Shown: positions 5,609 to 7,588 of the stretch, piece after piece | Layout of the letters: each line of letters begins with the position of its first letter | Position numbering within the stretch: the first letter of the stretch is position 1 | Assembly (NCBI GenBank): GCA_020343555.1 | Contig: CP070800.1 | Span: 1,193,618-1,201,205, forward strand | From: Dehalococcoidales bacterium | GTDB taxonomy: Bacteria > Chloroflexota > Dehalococcoidia > Dehalococcoidales > UBA2162 | Direction: 5' to 3' | DNA length: 7,588 nt | The notes under the pieces: model-generated | Seen by the model: only the letters and a program-made list of their open reading frames with translations | Databases searched by the model: none | What the model was told of the DNA's origin: nothing | Translations under genes and position numbers: made by a program

Positions 5609-6331
5609 ATGACTGAATCAATCGTAATTGAAAGTCTGACCAAGTACTACGGCAAGTTTCTTGCCCTGGATGGACTGTCCCTGAAAGTGGAGGAAAATGC
5701 GAACATCGGACTTCTCGGTCCGAACGGCGCGGGTAAGAGTACTACTCTTAAGATCTTATGCGGATTGATTCGTTCATCATCAGGCAATGCCTTTATCCGG
5801 GGTGTTAACATCGCCGAGAAACCGGAGAAGGCATTATCCAATATCGGTACTATCATCGAAACGCCCGAATTCTATACATACCTTACACCTGAGGAGATAC
5901 TGAGTTACCTCGGTAAACTTCGCGGTATGAAAGGTAGTTACCTAAAACAACGAATCAAGGAAGTGATCGAACTTGTCAGACTTGAGCAATGGAACAGACA
6001 AAGAATTGAAAAGTTTTCCAGGGGAATGAAACAGCGACTCGGTCTTGCCCAGGCATTACTCCACGATCCATCGGTCCTTATTCTGGATGAACCCGGCCTG
6101 GGACTGGACCCACGTGGGGTGGTGGAATTCCGGGCGATAATCGAAGAAGTCGGGAAGGACAAGACGGTATTTTTCGCTTCGCACCAGCTAACAGAGGTAG
6201 CCCAGGTATGTAAAGAAGTGGCAATTATCGATCACGGTAAGCTTCTTGCTTATGACAGCATTACTGAACTGGAGAATAAATACGGATCGCTTGAACAGGC
6301 ATACCTCCAACTGACGGGAGGTGAACTATGA
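5609..6331 (+). CDS. ABC-2 type exporter ATP-binding protein, BcrA/CcmA-like
   Basis: This is the cytoplasmic ATPase of a second exporter, 240 residues long and without the C-terminal extension of the first. Walker A GPNGAGKS is at 37-44. The Q-loop position carries Glu84 (IGTIIETPEFY), as is common in bacitracin-exporter-type ATPases. The signature is the variant FSRGM (136-140), Walker B VLILDEP is at 156-162, GLGLDP (163-168) forms the D-loop, and the H-loop His192 is present (FFASHQLTEV). ATG 5609 is 12 bases after the Nudix gene stop with a weak GGTAG ribosome site, so it may be co-transcribed with that gene. Its stop codon overlaps the permease start by four bases. The substrate cannot be told from sequence; lipid, peptide or ion-stress roles are all known in this family. 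Confidence 0.95.
   Translation: MTESIVIESLTKYYGKFLALDGLSLKVEENANIGLLGPNGAGKSTTLKILCGLIRSSSGNAFIRGVNIAEKPEKALSNIGTIIETPEFYTYLTPEEILSYLGKLRGMKGSYLKQRIKEVIELVRLEQWNRQRIEKFSRGMKQRLGLAQALLHDPSVLILDEPGLGLDPRGVVEFRAIIEEVGKDKTVFFASHQLTEVAQVCKEVAIIDHGKLLAYDSITELENKYGSLEQAYLQLTGGEL
6316..6324 (+). promoter_or_regulatory. strong ribosome binding site for the second permease
   Basis: GGGAGGTGA lies inside the end of the ATPase gene, with its GGAGG core six bases before ATG 6328. It is the best Shine-Dalgarno match in the window and fixes that start in the ATGA overlap. Confidence 0.8.
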
Positions 6332-7143
6332 TTGAGTTTGAGAAACTCAGAATAGTTGCCGCATACGAATTTCTGAAACATATTCGCCGGAAGAGACTGT
6401 ACGTAATTCTTGGTTTGACACTTATTTCCGAGTTAGCGGTCATTATTCTTATTCCGCTACTGATGAATGGAAAGTATCCTGACAGTGTGATGACAATGGC
6501 GGCTACTCTTACTGTTGGCCCAAGCCTTGCCACGATCGGAGCTGTCTTTTTCGCTGGCGATGCAATAGCCGGTGAATTTGAAGGAAAAACCGGATTTATA
6601 CTTTTTACCAACCCCGTGAAACGGACTACTTTGATCCTGGGAAAATACCTGGCAAGCTGTGCTGCGGTGATACTGTTGGTTATCTTCGGATACGTCATTA
6701 CAGACATTACTCTTTTCGCTATATATGGAGAAGTTCCTGTTGAGACGTTCAAATCGTTCGGGTTATGCCTGCTATTTGGAGGTGCGGTTTTATCGATTAC
6801 ATTTTTCTTCAGTTCCATCTCGAAAGGATCGATGGGAGCAACGGTGATTACCCTTGTGCTTATAATGGTAATTTCCGGGATAGTGGAAAGCGTCCTGGTA
6901 ATGGCAGATAAACCATATTTTTACCTTCCTTCCACAGGCGGTGATGCTATTGCGCTGGTCTACGGCGGGATGGATCTCTACGAGAATTTAATCCCGGCAG
7001 GAGCCGGCGAAATGAGCGGTATGGAAATGTTCCTTGATATGATGTTACCCGATATAGGCTATATTGCTTATTCTATGGCCGGGTACCTGGTGGTGTGTCT
7101 TGGTTTGAGTTTATGGATAGGCAAAAGACGCCAGTTAGCGTAG
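6328..7143 (+). CDS. ABC-2 type transporter permease (NosY/CcmB-like)
   Basis: This is the membrane partner of the preceding ATPase, whose stop codon it overlaps by four bases. The 271-residue product has about six hydrophobic segments, near 25-46, 58-78, 105-128, 144-163, 171-193 and 247-265. After helix two comes the motif AGEFEGKTGFILFTNPVKRT (81-100) and then the start of helix three (LILGKYLAS). An acidic residue with KTG and N-P-x-x-R in this loop is characteristic of ABC-2 permeases. A loop of about 50 residues (194-246) between the last two helices is rich in Gly, Met and acidic residues (GGMDLYENLIPAGAGEMSG) and is predicted to be extracytoplasmic. The tail is basic (GKRRQLA). The transported substrate is unknown; lipid kinase context downstream is only suggestive. 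Confidence 0.9.
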   Translation: MIEFEKLRIVAAYEFLKHIRRKRLYVILGLTLISELAVIILIPLLMNGKYPDSVMTMAATLTVGPSLATIGAVFFAGDAIAGEFEGKTGFILFTNPVKRTTLILGKYLASCAAVILLVIFGYVITDITLFAIYGEVPVETFKSFGLCLLFGGAVLSITFFFSSISKGSMGATVITLVLIMVISGIVESVLVMADKPYFYLPSTGGDAIALVYGGMDLYENLIPAGAGEMSGMEMFLDMMLPDIGYIAYSMAGYLVVCLGLSLWIGKRRQLA

Positions 7144-7152
7144 GTGGGTGAA

Positions 7153-7158
7153 AGGAAG
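7153..7158 (+). promoter_or_regulatory. ribosome binding site deciding the TTG 7165 start
   Basis: AGGAAG ends six bases before TTG 7165. An in-frame TAG at 7159-7161 excludes earlier starts, and the next candidate, GTG 7174, would be about 15 bases from this site, which is too far for normal initiation. Confidence 0.65.
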
Positions 7159-7164
7159 TAGTGG

Positions 7165-7588
7165 TTGGATAAAGTGACGTCTGCACCTCGCGCAAAGGTT
7201 ATCGTTAATCCCACAGCGGGGGCACATAGGACATACAAGAAATGGCCCCAATTAAATCGTCTGCTCGATCATGTCGGGCTGTCATATGATCACCAGTATA
7301 CGGAAGGTCCAGGCCATGCCATTGAAATTGCCCGTGACGCTGCTTCGGATGGTTATCGTTACCTGGTTGCCGTAGGTGGTGATGGAACGGTTAATGAAGT
7401 AATAAATGGCATTCTCAATACAGGGAGTGCCGGTGATGTTTCTTTTGGTGTGGTGAGTACCGGTACGGGAAGCGATTTTGCCCGTTCTGCCGGTATACCT
7501 ACAAATTATGTCGATGCCTGTTCCGTATTAACAAGCACAAAGAGGGTTGTTATCGACGCAGGAGTCGTTGAATACCGTAAAAACGGAG
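7165..7588 (+). CDS. diacylglycerol/sphingosine kinase family lipid kinase (YegS/DgkB-like), 3' end outside window
   Basis: This is the N-terminal 141 residues of a lipid kinase-like protein cut by the window edge; full-length relatives have about 300. The catalytic domain is clear: VIVNPTAG (12-19) starts it, VAVGGDGTVNEVINGI (68-83) carries the nucleotide-binding GGDGT, and STGTGSDFAR (98-107) is the second conserved glycine loop. Family members phosphorylate diacylglycerol or related lipids with ATP, at the membrane, for phospholipid recycling, and some act on phosphatidylglycerol or other lipids. TTG 7165 is chosen because a stop codon lies two codons upstream in frame and AGGAAG is placed correctly; GTG 7174 is the alternative. 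It begins 21 bases after the permease stop and may share its transcript. The lipid substrate cannot be fixed. Confidence 0.92.
   Translation, partial: MDKVTSAPRAKVIVNPTAGAHRTYKKWPQLNRLLDHVGLSYDHQYTEGPGHAIEIARDAASDGYRYLVAVGGDGTVNEVINGILNTGSAGDVSFGVVSTGTGSDFARSAGIPTNYVDACSVLTSTKRVVIDAGVVEYRKNG

Noticed and set aside
6261..6818. Minus-strand open frame of 185 codons
   Set aside because: It is antisense to the second permease. Its Ser/Pro/Ile-rich sequence has no motif and looks like a mirror of hydrophobic codons.
1..7588. CRISPR arrays, tRNA or rRNA genes, insertion-sequence ends, riboswitches
   Set aside because: No repeated spacer pattern, cloverleaf, transposase motif or conserved riboswitch core was seen on reading both strands.

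Overview
The window looks like ordinary bacterial chromosome, densely coded and mostly on the plus strand. Shine-Dalgarno sites precede some genes, ATGA overlaps join gene pairs, and one gene seems to use a TTG start. The organism cannot be fixed from sequence alone. An archaeal-type P-loop kinase (UPF0200-like) next to a dCMP deaminase, together with NodI/NodJ-like and Bcr/Nos-like ABC-2 exporters and a YegS/DgkB-type lipid kinase, is a mix I associate with Chloroflexota, especially Dehalococcoidia. This is a low-to-moderate confidence inference from protein character, not from a search.

Layout. Positions 8-1709 hold a two-gene ABC-2 exporter: a NodI/DrrA-like ATPase and a NodJ-like permease. 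After a gap of about 100 bases comes a twelve-helix MATE antiporter (1811-3235). It converges, with only 9 bases between stop codons, on the window's one minus-strand gene (3245-3757, possibly starting at 3826). That gene encodes a small protein with two predicted DNA-binding helix-turn-helix segments and a four-cysteine zinc knuckle, and it lies in visibly AT-richer DNA. The 276-base divergent gap (3758-4033) carries a cluster of dyads and, close to the next gene, good sigma-70-like promoter matches.

From 4034 a nucleotide-metabolism block begins. A P-loop NMP-kinase-like protein overlaps a dCMP deaminase by 4 bases, and a Nudix hydrolase follows 58 bases later. Twelve bases on, a second ABC-2 exporter starts: an ATPase at 5609-6331 overlapping its permease at 6328-7143. 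The window ends inside a diacylglycerol/sphingosine-kinase-family lipid kinase that starts at TTG 7165.

How the genes may work together. The two ABC-2 exporters and the MATE pump form an export-rich region; their substrates cannot be read from sequence. The kinase-deaminase pair probably acts on deoxynucleotides. It also resembles, split into two genes, the P-loop plus dCMP-deaminase architecture of the AvcD/DcdV antiphage proteins, although a housekeeping role is the simpler reading. The points most worth a second look are that split pair, the three-module DNA-binding protein with its dyad-rich upstream region, the possible near-leaderless promoter of the kinase gene, and the Gln that replaces the H-loop His in the first ATPase. 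No RNA genes, insertion sequences, CRISPR arrays or convincing intrinsic terminators were seen.
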